Shown here: positions 1 through 6,811 of the stretch, piece after piece | Layout of the letters: every line of letters begins with the position of its first letter | Position numbering within the stretch: the stretch's first letter is position 1 | From: Gammaproteobacteria bacterium | Lineage (GTDB): Bacteria; Pseudomonadota; Gammaproteobacteria; Pseudomonadales; Azotimanducaceae | Length of the DNA: 7,751 nucleotides | Assembly: GCA_002708205.1 (NCBI GenBank) | Contig: PAMR01000017.1 | Coordinates: 24,633-32,383, forward strand | Direction: 5' to 3' | Position numbers and translations under genes: made by a program | The notes under the pieces: model-generated | Databases searched by the model: none | Told to the model about the DNA's origin: nothing | What the model saw: the letters and a program-made list of their open reading frames with translations, nothing else

Positions 1-9
1 GTGCAATAG

Positions 10-2658
10 GTGAGATTGATTTTGAAAATAGCGTATTTTGCAAATCTTTTGCTATGTTTTGGTGTGTTTTGTGGTCAGGTCTTATCGGCAGCTGCCGTAA
101 ATAGTCCGGCCGAAGAGGGCCCTTCGATAATAGCGGCCCGGATAGATGGCAATGCTCCAAAACTCGACGGTATTCTCGATGATCGTGCGTGGCGAAATGC
201 AGCCGTAGCCACTAATTTTGTTCAGATGAGACCGGTTGAAGGGGCTATGCCCACTGAAACGACGAAAGTTTATGTTCTGTTTGGCGAGGGTGCGTTGTAT
301 GTAGGCTTTCGGGCCTACGACTCCGATCCCAATGGCGTAATAGCACAACTCACGCGGCGTGATGAGTATTCCCAATCGGATTGGGTTTATGTTTCGATTG
401 ATTCCTTGAACGATGGGCGTACTGCATTTCAATTCGCGGTGAATCCTGTGGGTGTGAAACGAGATTTGTATCGATACGACGATACCGAAGAGGATTCTGA
501 TTGGGATGCTGTATGGGATGTCGCTGCAAGGACTGATGATCAAGGATGGAGCGCCGAGTTTCGTATTCCTTATTCCCAACTGCGTTTTAATGTCAACGAA
601 GGTATTTGGGGTATTCAATTCTCTCGCTTTATTGCGAGAAAAAATGAATCTTCTTACTGGTCTCCCACATGGAGTAACGAGAATGCAATTGTGTCGCAAT
701 TTGGAGAGCTACGAGGGGTTGATGGCGTCCGTCCAGAACGTCGATTTGAATTTACACCCTATACGTTAGCTCGGGCTGATATGGCCCCGAATGATCAAGC
801 AAACCCCTTCTATCGTTCGTTTGATACTCATTACGCGTCGGGTGTAGATATTAAATACGGCTTGAGTAGCGATCTTACCTTGGACCTCACTATTAACCCG
901 GATTTTGGGCAGGTCGAAGCGGACCCGTCTGAGGTTAATCTAAGTGATTCAGAAACGTTCTACTCAGAGCGACGTCCATTTTTTTTAGAGGGTTCGAACA
1001 TCTTCCGTTATGACCTTGGTTATGGCGGCACATGGGAACGAGACGCCCTGTTTTATACACGCCGAATAGGTCGGGCTCCCCAACGTTACGCCGATGCATC
1101 AGGCGGCTACATCGATCATCCAGAAAATGTGACGATCCAGTCTGCGGCCAAGATATCCGGTAAAACAAATGGTGGTTGGACTATTGGCTTTCTTCATGCG
1201 GCGACAGATGAAGAAAGAGCCCGAACCGTAACCACTTCTGGTGATGAGCAATCGCAAGTTATTGAGCCGGCGACGCAATATGGATTTGCTCGTATACAGA
1301 AAGACTACCGATCGGGACGTAGTGCCCTCGGAGTGGTAGGAACAGCCGTCTTGAGGGATGCAGATTCTGCGGATTTATTGTTACTTCATCGAGACGCTTA
1401 TGCCGGCGGTATGGACTTTCGGCATTACTTTGGGGCGGATGAATTCGAAGTGAAAGGACGGATAACTGCTTCTCGCGTTTCTGGGTCGAGCGATACCATT
1501 CGGGAAACTCAGAGAGCGCCTGGTAGGTATATGCACCGACCGGACGCTCGACACCGATTAGGCTACGATCCTGACCGTACTTCACTATCAGGAACCGAAG
1601 TGGAGTTTAATTTAGGAAAAGTACGCGGTGGGAAATGGACTTATGGGGTGGGTTACGAAGCTCGCTCGGTTGGTTTTGAAGTCAATGATATGGGATTCAT
1701 GCACAACACGGATGGTGCAGAAACATCTGTCTATGCAGGGTTCAATCAGTTTCAGCCAACAGATGCCTTTCTTCGATGGAATGCTGATGGAGCCGTCTGG
1801 CGTCTTATTGATGGGGGAGGGCAAGTACGTGGTCTCGGAGGAAATATTAATGCCAATTTTGAGCTGCATAATTATTGGAATATCTGGACAGGAGTAGGTT
1901 TCGATTCGGGGTCATATAACTCAATGATGCTCCGTGGCGGTCCATCCATTCGATACGAGGATCAAATGAATTTCTGGGGTGGATTCAAGACAGATAATAG
2001 AAACCCTCTCGTGTTTAGCACCAATGTTAATGTCAATCGGGCTAAAGAAAGCGAATCACACTCTTTTAACATCAACCCGTCGCTGACGTGGCGACCTAAC
2101 GGCCGTCTGCAGTTGGAGCTAGGTAGTTTTTATAGTCGAAGAAGAAATGATCGACAATGGGTCACTCGGTTTATGGAGGACGAGGGTCACTATATATTTG
2201 GACGGATGAATCAGGCTACTTTTGGTTTAACTGGTCGACTTGATTACGCCTTTACTTCGGAATTATCGCTGCAGGTCTACCTGCAACCATTTATTTCAGC
2301 AGGTCGTTACGATGAGTTTAAGCAGGTTGCAGATCCATCGGCACGGAGCTATTCGCAACGGTTTCGCGGGCTGGAAGTTACGACGCTAAGTGATGGATAC
2401 TTGACCTCGATCGGTGGGACGGAACAGTTCATATACAATCCGGATTTTAATTTTCAGCAATATCGATCTAACATGGTGCTACGATGGGAGTATCGACCGG
2501 GTTCTTCCATCTTTGCAGTATGGTCTCAGGGAAGAGAGGATTTCTCAAACATCGGAAATCTCAATATAGGGAGTGATTTAAGTAGTTTATTGGGGTCGCA
2601 AGCTGACGATGTTGTTATGGTAAAAGTACGCCACTTGTTCAATCCCTTCGGAGGTTAA
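10..2658 (+). CDS. CBM9-like / DUF5916 family predicted outer-membrane protein
   Basis: 882 residues, start GTG. An in-frame TAG lies at 7-9, so the start cannot be further upstream; the ribosome binding site is mostly outside the window. Residues 1 to about 28 form a Sec signal peptide (basic MRLILK, hydrophobic core, small residues near 26-29). Cys16 and Cys21 are not in a lipobox. Residues about 43-235 resemble the CBM9-like carbohydrate-binding fold that opens DUF5916 proteins, including the KLDGILDDRAW motif (51-61). Residues about 240-882 are the DUF5916 body, with the hallmark NPDFGQVEADPSEVNLS (296-312), ERRPFFLEG (320-328) and FYTRRIG (348-354). The rest alternates polar and aromatic residues in strand-like stretches, as in an outer-membrane beta-barrel. 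Length is usual for the family and no frameshift is seen. The family has no established biochemical role; glycan or surface binding or transport is inference. The downstream gene follows a terminator-like hairpin, so an operon is unlikely. Confidence 0.88.
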   Translation: MRLILKIAYFANLLLCFGVFCGQVLSAAAVNSPAEEGPSIIAARIDGNAPKLDGILDDRAWRNAAVATNFVQMRPVEGAMPTETTKVYVLFGEGALYVGFRAYDSDPNGVIAQLTRRDEYSQSDWVYVSIDSLNDGRTAFQFAVNPVGVKRDLYRYDDTEEDSDWDAVWDVAARTDDQGWSAEFRIPYSQLRFNVNEGIWGIQFSRFIARKNESSYWSPTWSNENAIVSQFGELRGVDGVRPERRFEFTPYTLARADMAPNDQANPFYRSFDTHYASGVDIKYGLSSDLTLDLTINPDFGQVEADPSEVNLSDSETFYSERRPFFLEGSNIFRYDLGYGGTWERDALFYTRRIGRAPQRYADASGGYIDHPENVTIQSAAKISGKTNGGWTIGFLHAATDEERARTVTTSGDEQSQVIEPATQYGFARIQKDYRSGRSALGVVGTAVLRDADSADLLLLHRDAYAGGMDFRHYFGADEFEVKGRITASRVSGSSDTIRETQRAPGRYMHRPDARHRLGYDPDRTSLSGTEVEFNLGKVRGGKWTYGVGYEARSVGFEVNDMGFMHNTDGAETSVYAGFNQFQPTDAFLRWNADGAVWRLIDGGGQVRGLGGNINANFELHNYWNIWTGVGFDSGSYNSMMLRGGPSIRYEDQMNFWGGFKTDNRNPLVFSTNVNVNRAKESESHSFNINPSLTWRPNGRLQLELGSFYSRRRNDRQWVTRFMEDEGHYIFGRMNQATFGLTGRLDYAFTSELSLQVYLQPFISAGRYDEFKQVADPSARSYSQRFRGLEVTTLSDGYLTSIGGTEQFIYNPDFNFQQYRSNMVLRWEYRPGSSIFAVWSQGREDFSNIGNLNIGSDLSSLLGSQADDVVMVKVRHLFNPFGG

Positions 2659-2688
2659 CATTCATATCGAGTAGAAAGCATTCCAGAT

Positions 2689-2715
2689 CTCCTAAACACT
2701 TAGGCGGAGTTTTTT
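2689..2715 (+). terminator. Probable intrinsic terminator after the DUF5916 gene
   Basis: CCTAA (2691-2695) pairs with TTAGG (2700-2704) around an ACAC loop. CT (2689-2690) can extend the stem to AG (2708-2709) across a CGG bulge. Six T residues (2710-2715) follow directly. It lies about 30 bp past the stop codon. The stem is short and AU-rich in its upper part, so efficiency is uncertain. Confidence 0.5.
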
Positions 2716-2797
2716 AGGAAGCTTTATTCGGTTTCATAAGAACAAATAAAAGTCTGGCCAGAATTCTATCGATTCATGATCACTGTTTATGGAAGCC

Positions 2798-2826
2798 TTG
2801 CTCGATATCTTCAATCGAGATTAAAT
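2798..2826 (+). promoter_or_regulatory. Possible sigma70-like promoter with an inverted repeat in its spacer
   Basis: TTGCTC (2798-2803) and TTAAAT (2821-2826) are 17 bp apart, the usual -35/-10 spacing; they match consensus at 3/6 and 4/6 positions. A perfect 6-bp inverted repeat, CTCGAT (2801-2806) and ATCGAG (2814-2819) with a 7-bp gap, overlaps the -35 and fills the spacer, where a repressor dimer could bind. Transcription would begin near 2833, just ahead of the leader ORF. This is a by-eye match and remains tentative. Confidence 0.3.
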
Positions 2827-2842
2827 GGGTAGGGTGGACTCA

Positions 2843-2875
2843 ATGATGGAACTGGTTTTGGCGTTAGGATTATGA
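2843..2875 (+). CDS. Short leader ORF (10 codons) overlapping the next gene by ATGA
   Basis: The ORF encodes MMELVLALGL and stops at TGA (2873-2875), which shares ATGA with the start codon (2872-2874) of the RnfD-like gene. An AGGGTGG purine-rich stretch (2831-2837) sits five bases before the first ATG and is a reasonable ribosome binding site. The main gene has only AGGA (2866-2869), two bases from its start, which is too close for efficient independent initiation. Translational coupling or reinitiation is therefore the likely purpose. An in-frame ATG at 2825 would give 16 residues but would place the Shine-Dalgarno-like stretch inside the ORF. The peptide is hydrophobic with no other recognisable feature. 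It could also be a chance ORF. Confidence 0.4.
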   Translation: MMELVLALGL

Positions 2876-4764
2876 CGATCACATCGGTCGATAACACTCA
2901 GGAATCTGGGGGCAGAACACCATCGCGGATCAGCCTTATTCCAATCGTAGAGGGTTCTTCTTCGCGAGGTATATTGTTACCTGCGTTGTTTATCGGGGCG
3001 ATTGTCGGCGTTAGTGCGCTACCACGAATTGCATTACACGATACGTTGCCGCTCATTCATCTTTCGGTCGCTGGACTACTTTCAATATGGTACTTGATGC
3101 TATGTCAACGAGATCGAAAAAAACCGGACGGACTTAAGTACCGGTTTCACCTGTCTGCACCGCACTACGTGCAAGCCTGTCTACATCTCACCATATATGT
3201 CTATTGGGGTTTCTACTGGGAGCTAGTTGCACACAATGGTCTACTGTTTGTCACGCAGATTTTGTTTGCCTTTGCTTTTGAAGGATTGCTGAACTGGTCG
3301 CGTGGAAAGGAATGGCGTCTAGGCTTTGGTCCCTTCCCAATTATTTTTAGCACCAATCTTTTTCTAACATTCAAAGATGAATGGTTCGTATATCAGTTTG
3401 CTTTGATAGCGGTTGGTTTCTTAGCTAAAGAATTTATCGTATGGAGACGAGATGGTGTTCGCACACATATTTTTAATCCGTCAGCCTTTGCCTTATTTTT
3501 ATTTGCGATTGTATTAATTACGACAGGCCAATCGGATAAGACATGGGTGTCTCAGCTCTCTGCTACGCTTGATACTCGGCTTATCGACCCTGACAGTAAT
3601 CCATACCTTCTTCTTTTTGCTCTGGGATTAATAGCACAATTGCTATTTCAGGTGACCCTAGTGACGCTTGCTTCCGCGATGATGCTTTTTCTACTTGTTA
3701 GTACATACGGCGCTGTCACTGGGACTTTTTGGTTTGTCGATACCGGTATCCCGATTGCGGTTTTTTTGGGGTTGCACCTTCTAATCACGGATCCAGCAAC
3801 CTCGCCTCGTAATACGTTTGGTCGATTCTTGTTTGGAGCCATATATGGTGTGGGTGTCTTTGCTCTGTATGGATTGCTGGACTATTTCGGAGAGCCTTTG
3901 GCCTATGACAAGTTGCTGTTTGTCCCTGTTTTAAACCTACTAGTGATTCCGCTTGATCGTGTTGGTCGTTGGCTTCAGCGGGTGTGCACTCAATTTTTGG
4001 ACGGTGTGCGATTGCTGAAAAATACCGCTTTTAAACAATGGAATTTGGTCCATATGATGATCTGGATCGGTTTGTTTTCCTGGATGTATACGACTGAATT
4101 TATCGAATCGGATCATCCCGGTAGACAGCTTTCGCACTGGGAGACGAGTTGTTCACAGGAGCGTCCCAACGCATGCAGCAATCTTGCCGAGACCCTGAAA
4201 AGTAGGTGTATAGCAGGAGCTCTCGACAGATGCACAGAACTATCCGAATTGTATGTGCGAAAGCCTGAATTGACGACTCCGTTGGAGCGTCAGATTTGGT
4301 TTGGTATTGCTTGTGACGTCGGATCGCAAAACGAATGCGCTCTCTATAGGCGCAATCTTTCTGAAGATATGAATGCGGAACTGTTGGAAAGCTGTCTGGC
4401 TGATAAGAATGCGGAGAGTTGTTATGTGATTGGTTCAAGTTACTTCAAAGGTATTAACCGAGGCCCAGTTGATCGCGATAAAGCCTATAACTACATCATA
4501 AGTGGCTGTGAACTTGGACTTGGAAAGAGTTGCGCAGTGGCCGGAATGATGCATCAGTTTGGGGTTTCTGCGGGTCAAGACGTTGGAAAGGCCGTTTCTT
4601 TTCACAAGCTAGCGTGTGGTCGCTCATTTACACCTAGTTGCGTGTCTCTAACTGACTTGTATGCTACTCCGAATTTATCGATCACGAGTGGAGAACTGAG
4701 TGATTGGTACCGAGCGAAGGCGTGCGCGATCGGTGCAAGGCCGCTTTGTTCCGATCCAAGTTAG
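2872..4764 (+). CDS. RnfD/NqrB-like membrane protein fused to a Cys-paired Sel1/Hcp-like repeat domain
   Basis: 630 residues. No other ATG, GTG or TTG precedes this ATG in frame after the TAG at 2830. Residues about 33-407 hold roughly 12-13 hydrophobic segments. RnfD/NqrB-like motifs are HIFNPSAF (199-206) and LLITDPATSPRN (303-314, compare the family TDPVTSP), followed by FGRFLFGAIYG. In Rnf and Nqr complexes this subunit is a flavin-bearing membrane electron carrier driving ion translocation. The usual S/T-G-A-T flavinylation motif is not seen; the nearest text is YGAVTG (279-284). Residues about 420-630 carry seven cysteine pairs, at 427/435, 446/454, 481/489, 508/517, 546/554, 582/590 and 618/626. 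Six are C-x7-C and one is C-x8-C, and the last four start 36-38 residues apart, as in disulfide-linked Hcp-type Sel1-like repeats. Basic loops (79-91, 192-198, 363-388) predict a cytoplasmic N-terminus and periplasmic repeats. No other Rnf subunit is in the window. Electron-transfer function is inferred. Confidence 0.75.
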   Translation: MTITSVDNTQESGGRTPSRISLIPIVEGSSSRGILLPALFIGAIVGVSALPRIALHDTLPLIHLSVAGLLSIWYLMLCQRDRKKPDGLKYRFHLSAPHYVQACLHLTIYVYWGFYWELVAHNGLLFVTQILFAFAFEGLLNWSRGKEWRLGFGPFPIIFSTNLFLTFKDEWFVYQFALIAVGFLAKEFIVWRRDGVRTHIFNPSAFALFLFAIVLITTGQSDKTWVSQLSATLDTRLIDPDSNPYLLLFALGLIAQLLFQVTLVTLASAMMLFLLVSTYGAVTGTFWFVDTGIPIAVFLGLHLLITDPATSPRNTFGRFLFGAIYGVGVFALYGLLDYFGEPLAYDKLLFVPVLNLLVIPLDRVGRWLQRVCTQFLDGVRLLKNTAFKQWNLVHMMIWIGLFSWMYTTEFIESDHPGRQLSHWETSCSQERPNACSNLAETLKSRCIAGALDRCTELSELYVRKPELTTPLERQIWFGIACDVGSQNECALYRRNLSEDMNAELLESCLADKNAESCYVIGSSYFKGINRGPVDRDKAYNYIISGCELGLGKSCAVAGMMHQFGVSAGQDVGKAVSFHKLACGRSFTPSCVSLTDLYATPNLSITSGELSDWYRAKACAIGARPLCSDPS

Positions 4765-4886
4765 CTACCCTATGAGCTCCCAATACACTAAATATTAATT
4801 GGCTCTGCCTGGTGGGCTCAATTTGCGAATACCGGCAACCCTAACCTCAATTGTCTAGAATCATTGTCGGAATAGGGCACAGCACG

Positions 4887-4911
4887 ATCAAACCCTTCGG
4901 GGCCTGATTTT
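4887..4911 (+). terminator. UUCG-capped hairpin between the convergent genes
   Basis: On the plus strand, ATCA (4887-4890) pairs with TGAT (4905-4908), and CCC (4893-4895) pairs with GGG (4900-4902) around a TTCG tetraloop, with an AA/CC internal mismatch. A run of four T (4908-4911) ends the element. Read from the minus strand, the same DNA gives an uninterrupted 9-bp stem, because the mismatches become two G-U pairs around a CGAA loop, but there is no U-tract on that side. It probably ends the RnfD-like transcript, and may shield the 3' end of the tannase-family mRNA. Confidence 0.45.
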
Positions 4912-4920
4912 GGTGACAGC

Positions 4921-6414
4921 TTACTTACACGCAAAGTTCGCTTCGTCGTCTGGATCTCCCTTTCCTCGATATGACGCGATCTGCGGATAAGGGCAGACTG
5001 GTCGTGTTCTTGACATGCTGCCGTTTTCGTTGAGCTGTAGCGATACGAGTCGTTCAGGCGCTTTGCCATCCTCGACCCAGGCGCGAATTGCTTCGAGCCA
5101 ATCTGCTCGGTCCGGTCCGGGTCCTCCGGCACAGTGGAGGGTGCCGGGCAACATGTAGAGTCGCGAATATTCGTCGGCATCGGGATCGGCCGCAGTCAAT
5201 TTGTCGTAATACTCGATGGTGCCGAGCGCAGTGATCAGATGATCGGACCATCCGGTCCAGAAGATGATCCTTCCGTTGCGCTTCTTGAATTGGGACAGAT
5301 CGGTGTTGGTTGCATCGAGCATTGCACTGACCTGAGCAACGTCTTTCTTCCAATTCGCGAAGTCGTACTGCGTGTAATCCCAATAGGGATCGCTAAATAC
5401 AAAATTCTGGTAGAAGTCGATGGCAAATTCACTACGAGGGCTCAATCCGTCGGTGCTGACGACCGATGCTTGCCAGCCTCCTGGAATGTGCTCACCACCA
5501 TAGGGAAAGCCCGCGAAGATCCGCCGGCCATCGATGATTGGCGCATCGTAGATCGCCTTGATCGCAGTGAGTTGCTTTGTCGTCACGCAATCGGTGTGTG
5601 CATTGCCCTCGCATTTCTTTAGGTCGTCCGGCTCGAACGGACAATTGCGTGGATCGGTCAGAATGCCGTCGGCAACCCCATCGTGCGCATCGCACGCGGC
5701 TATGATCGTTTTACCCAGAAGTTCCAGATTCGCTTTGGTCAAAACAGTGCCCGTCGTGTCTCCATCGGGATACATGGTTTGCACAGTCCGGATTTGCCCG
5801 CCGGTAAATCCGGTCCAGTCGTAGGCGGGTGCGCCGGCGACGAGTCCGTCGAAGTCTTCTGGATAGCGTTGAGTTTCCATCATCGCTTGGCCACCGCCGC
5901 GCGAGCAACCAACAAAATATGAGTATTCCGGTGCACGCATGTAATAGCGCTCGATGATTGCTTTGGCCGTAACGGCGGTGAGATGGACGGCGCGATGACC
6001 GAAGTTCTCTTGTCGCTCGGCGTTGTTCAATGCCCACTCGCCGTCGACCATCGAGCTGACGTGGCCGGTGTCAGTGCCGACCGTTGCATAGCCGCGTTCG
6101 AGCGCTCCGGGTCCGGAGCCGTAGCGGAGCGCCTGGTTCTGAATGGAGCCGACGTAAGCCCCGCCCCCGCCCATCATGAACCGGCCATTCCAATCGCTGG
6201 GCAGCAGCAGTTCGAAATTAATCTCCTTTTCTATGACGCCCGCGACCTTGCAGTGCGGGGTGCCGGCGTCGACCTGTTCGGTCGTTTTGATCCGCGTATC
6301 TTGCAGCATGAACGAGGTGAGGTCGGCACATGCTTCGTTGGCATTCGACTGTTCAGCCACAAGTGCGAAGGCACTTACCGTGATTCCTGCGGTCACCCAA
6401 ATGATCGCGTTCAT
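4921..6414 (-). CDS. Secreted tannase/feruloyl esterase family alpha/beta hydrolase
   Basis: 497 residues. The ATG is preceded by GGAGGAG (complement of 6417-6423), a strong ribosome binding site. Residues 1 to about 25 are a Sec signal peptide with likely cleavage after SNA, so the enzyme acts in the periplasm or outside. The tannase/feruloyl esterase family (PF07519) CS-D-HC set is complete: nucleophile Ser171 in GCSRGGG, Asp391 in GWSDHLI, and His427 in LHC, with Cys170 and Cys428 placed for the disulfide that joins the triad. The lid domain keeps the calcium site: Asp242, Asp245, Asp249 plus backbone of 247 and 251, in CDAHDGVADGIL, followed by DPRNC. Six further cysteines lie at 29, 55, 258, 268, 276 and 474, plus 241 and 496. 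The family hydrolyses esters of gallic or hydroxycinnamic acids, and includes MHETase. The substrate here cannot be read from sequence. Full length, no frameshift. Confidence 0.9.
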   Translation of the reverse strand: MNAIIWVTAGITVSAFALVAEQSNANEACADLTSFMLQDTRIKTTEQVDAGTPHCKVAGVIEKEINFELLLPSDWNGRFMMGGGGAYVGSIQNQALRYGSGPGALERGYATVGTDTGHVSSMVDGEWALNNAERQENFGHRAVHLTAVTAKAIIERYYMRAPEYSYFVGCSRGGGQAMMETQRYPEDFDGLVAGAPAYDWTGFTGGQIRTVQTMYPDGDTTGTVLTKANLELLGKTIIAACDAHDGVADGILTDPRNCPFEPDDLKKCEGNAHTDCVTTKQLTAIKAIYDAPIIDGRRIFAGFPYGGEHIPGGWQASVVSTDGLSPRSEFAIDFYQNFVFSDPYWDYTQYDFANWKKDVAQVSAMLDATNTDLSQFKKRNGRIIFWTGWSDHLITALGTIEYYDKLTAADPDADEYSRLYMLPGTLHCAGGPGPDRADWLEAIRAWVEDGKAPERLVSLQLNENGSMSRTRPVCPYPQIASYRGKGDPDDEANFACK

Positions 6415-6416
6415 AT

Positions 6417-6439
6417 CTCCTCCAGCTTGTTAGTCTATA
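6417..6439 (-). promoter_or_regulatory. Ribosome binding site and possible -10 of the tannase-family gene
   Basis: Reading the minus strand, TATAGA (complement of 6434-6439) lies 19 bases before the ATG, and GGAGGAG (complement of 6417-6423) lies just ahead of it. A TATAGA -10 would give a leader of about a dozen bases that just contains the ribosome binding site. No convincing -35 is seen at 16-18 bp, so an activator-dependent promoter or a different start site is possible. The ribosome binding site is secure; the -10 is weak. Confidence 0.4.
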
Positions 6440-6513
6440 ATCGGCGTCACGAATCGTACCGTCGGAGTCATACTGCGTGCGGCTGGGCTAGTCAAGTAGA
6501 ATCGCCACTCACT

Positions 6514-6538
6514 GGACATACGCTTGAAGTGCATGTCC
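6514..6538. repeat. 25-bp imperfect inverted repeat upstream of the tannase-family gene
   Basis: GGACAT (6514-6519) and ATGTCC (6533-6538) are perfect inverted arms. An inner CGC/GTG set (one G-T pair) and a TTGAA loop (6524-6528) continue the symmetry after one mismatch. It lies 100 bp upstream of the tannase-family start codon, where an activator or repressor site would fit. It may equally form a hairpin in RNA. Confidence 0.35.
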
Positions 6539-6716
6539 TTTAATCGGGTCACGTGTTCCGTGAAACTACGATCAATTTTTTCCCACTTGCTCGCATGGGC
6601 ACGGCCTAGTTTGCTGGATGCGTCATAGCATTCTTTTCTGTCAGATATTGTTGTTCTCTAATTGTTTGCGGCTGCCGCATCTTTTGACCACTTTGCTTTG
6701 GAGTTGCAGGTTGGTG

Positions 6717-6730
6717 AGAACCGAGGTTCT
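6717..6730. repeat. Perfect 14-bp palindrome AGAACC-GA-GGTTCT
   Basis: The two 6-bp arms are exact inverted copies around a two-base centre. This size and form suit a dimeric transcription factor. It is 303 bp upstream of the tannase-family start and 64 bp past the dioxygenase stop. No regulator gene is in the window to assign it to. Confidence 0.3.
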
Positions 6731-6783
6731 ACTCTTGATGCTGTGCGTTTACCGAAACATAGCTGGAAAGATTATTAGAAATC

Positions 6784-6811
6784 GACGAGGAGCTTAGGCC
6801 CCCTCCTCATC
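6784..6811 (-). terminator. Probable terminator overlapping the dioxygenase stop codon
   Basis: On the minus strand GATGAGGAG (complement of 6803-6811, within the last codons) pairs with CTCCTCGTC (complement of 6784-6792) to form a 9-bp stem with one G-U pair and a 10-base loop that contains the TAA. The following GATTTCTAATAATCTTT is U-rich but interrupted. The position and the GC-rich stem favour a rho-independent terminator, perhaps an inefficient one. Confidence 0.45.

Larger units (their letters stand above)
6415..6793. other. 379-bp non-coding gap with palindromes between tannase-family and dioxygenase genes
   Basis: No credible gene was found on either strand. Besides the inverted repeat at 6514-6538 it holds two more perfect palindromes: TGCGGCTGCCGCA (6667-6679, single-base centre) and AGAACCGAGGTTCT (6717-6730, GA centre), 37 bp apart. 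The gap is long enough for the promoter and regulator sites of the tannase-family gene and argues against simple co-transcription with the dioxygenase. No tRNA or recognised riboswitch was seen. Confidence 0.5.

Noticed and set aside
10..90. Cys16 or Cys21 of the DUF5916-family protein as a lipoprotein anchor
   Set aside because: The residues before both cysteines do not fit a lipobox (Phe at -1 of Cys21, Leu at -1 of Cys16). A standard cleavage near residues 27-29 fits better.
82..699. 205-codon open frame on the minus strand
   Set aside because: It lies wholly antisense to the DUF5916-family gene, whose protein matches family motifs across this stretch. The antisense product shows no recognisable domain.
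2776..2832. 18-codon ORF before the leader ORF
   Set aside because: No Shine-Dalgarno sequence ahead of its ATG, and it spans the possible promoter.
4774..4805. Stem GAG/CTC plus CCAAT/ATTGG just past the RnfD-like gene
   Set aside because: It has a three-base bulge, a 13-base loop and no following T-run, so it is a poor terminator compared with the hairpin at 4887-4911.
5983..6543. 186-codon plus-strand open frame running past the 5' end of the tannase-family gene
   Set aside because: Most of it is antisense to a clear tannase-family protein in GC-rich DNA where such shadows are common. It has no good ribosome binding site and no recognisable motif.
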